Part shown: piece after piece, positions 15,409 through 16,335 of the stretch
How positions within the stretch are numbered: position 1 is the stretch's first letter
Layout of the letters: every line of letters begins with the position of its first letter
NCBI GenBank assembly: GCA_949742895.1
Contig: CATJRT010000119.1
Span: forward strand, 1 to 16,335
DNA from: an uncultured Eubacteriales bacterium
Lineage (GTDB): Bacteria; Bacillota_A; Clostridia; Oscillospirales; Oscillospiraceae
Direction: 5' to 3'
DNA length: 16,335 nucleotides
Notes under the pieces: generated by a model
What the model was told of the DNA's origin: nothing
Databases searched by the model: none
Seen by the model: the letters and a program-made list of their open reading frames with translations, nothing else
Translations under genes and position numbers: made by a program

Positions 15409-16335
15409 ATGATCAAATATGTCGCGAAACGTCTGCTCATATCTGTAGTAACCATCTTGATCATCCTAACGCTGCTGTTTTTTATGCTGCGCTGTATGCC
15501 GGGCAGTCCCTTTAATGATGAGAAGATCACAGAGGTTCAGCGTGCGGCCCTGAATGCCAAATACGGCTTTGACCAGCCGGTGATCGTCCAGTTTTTTAAC
15601 TATTTGAAAGCCATGCTCTCCGGGGATTTCGGCGTGTCCTATGTGATCCAGAAAAATATGCCCATCGCCGAGCTGCTCAAGGCCCGGGTACCCGTATCCC
15701 TGCGCATCGGCCTGCAGGCGGTGATGCTGGGCACGGTGATCGGGCTGGTGATGGGCATCGTGGCGGCGCTCAAGCGCAACTCCCCGCTGGATACGCTGTC
15801 CACGGCGGTGTCCGTCATCGGGGTGTCCTTCCCTTCCTATGTGTTCGCCATGGCCATGAGCTATTTCATCGGATACAAGCTGAAATGGCTGCCGCTGCTG
15901 TATGACACGTCGGACGCCTTCCGCTCCACCATCATGCCCACCATCTCGCTGTGTATGTTCTCGCTGGCTACAGTGGCCCGCTTTGCCCGCACGGAAATGG
16001 TGGAGGTAATGGGCAGCGACTATATGCTGCTGGCGGACTCCAAGGGCATCACCACCTTCCGGCTGCTGGGCGTCCACGGCCTGCGCAATGCCATGATTCC
16101 CATTATCACGGTGCTGGCGCCGCTGACGGTGGAGCTGATGACCGGCAGCCTGGTGGTGGAGCACATTTTCGCCATCCCCGGCATGGGAAGCCTGCTGGTG
16201 TCCGCCATCCAGTTCAACGACTACAATGTGGTGCTGGCCATCGTGTTTCTGTACAGCGTGATGTTCATTGCGGTGATCCTCATCGTGGACATCCTGTACG
16301 GGGTCATCGATCCCCGCATCCGTTTGGCAAAAGAG
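15409..16335 (+). CDS. Peptide-type ABC transporter permease (OppB/DppB-like), cut at the window edge
   Basis: The window holds 309 codons with no stop, so the gene continues past 16335, probably by only a few residues since the family ends soon after DPRIR. It is an inner-membrane permease with about six membrane segments. It begins MIKYVAKRLLISVVTILI, then PGSPFNDEKI, LNAKYGFDQPVIVQFFNYL and SGDFGVSY, the usual family-5 permease N-terminus. The EAA-type coupling loop is SDYMLLADSKGITTFRLLG followed by LRNAMIPIITVL (203-235), and EHIFAIPGMG (251-260) and VIDPRIR close the chain. The ATG at 15409 follows GGAAGGAA. It partners the binding protein at 13603; the second permease and the ATPase genes presumably lie just beyond the window. 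Confidence 0.92.
   Translation, partial: MIKYVAKRLLISVVTILIILTLLFFMLRCMPGSPFNDEKITEVQRAALNAKYGFDQPVIVQFFNYLKAMLSGDFGVSYVIQKNMPIAELLKARVPVSLRIGLQAVMLGTVIGLVMGIVAALKRNSPLDTLSTAVSVIGVSFPSYVFAMAMSYFIGYKLKWLPLLYDTSDAFRSTIMPTISLCMFSLATVARFARTEMVEVMGSDYMLLADSKGITTFRLLGVHGLRNAMIPIITVLAPLTVELMTGSLVVEHIFAIPGMGSLLVSAIQFNDYNVVLAIVFLYSVMFIAVILIVDILYGVIDPRIRLAKE

Noticed and set aside
1..16335. CRISPR array, insertion sequence or intact integrase
   Set aside because: No regularly spaced repeats and no transposase or recombinase motifs were seen; only a decayed HTH relic hints at past mobile DNA.

Overview
The window reads as chromosomal DNA of a GC-rich gut-type Clostridia (Bacillota). An Oscillospiraceae close to Intestinimonas or Flavonifractor is my best guess. 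The reasons are AGGAGG-type ribosome sites before nearly every gene, a lipobox lipoprotein, high G/C at third codon positions, and a gene set of the kind known for Amadori-product (fructoselysine) use in butyrate producers. The genus is an inference; no rRNA or marker gene is present.

Layout. Bases 1-1151 are gene-poor and look decayed: an inverted repeat, two intrinsic terminators and a frameshifted relic of a helix-turn-helix protein of the kind found on clostridial mobile elements. Two minus-strand genes follow: a MATE-family exporter (1152-2534) and a YtcJ-type amidohydrolase (2636-4189) whose first metal motif is altered. A 608-base divergent region (4190-4797) carries two tandem hairpins in front of the amidohydrolase and a good sigma-A promoter in front of the rightward cluster.

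From 4798 to the right edge every gene is on the plus strand with short gaps, probably one large operon or a few overlapping units: a divergent FrlD-like kinase, FrlC epimerase, TIM-barrel amidohydrolase, YjbQ/UPF0047 protein, FrlA-type APC permease, GntR/UTRA regulator, a second and more canonical FrlD kinase, a second GntR/UTRA regulator overlapping an esterase-D-like hydrolase, a FrlB-like SIS deglycase, a peptide-type ABC binding lipoprotein and its first permease, which runs off the window.

How it may work. By analogy with E. coli FrlABCDR, the APC permease imports fructoselysine or a related Amadori compound, FrlC interconverts psicoselysine and fructoselysine, FrlD phosphorylates the sugar C6 and the SIS protein splits the product into amino acid and glucose 6-phosphate. 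What goes beyond the classical pathway is the duplication (two kinases, two regulators, two transport systems) and three hydrolase or accessory genes (TIM-barrel amidohydrolase, YjbQ, esterase). These suggest a wider substrate range, for instance glycated peptides or further-modified Amadori products. That extension is inference from gene neighbourhood.
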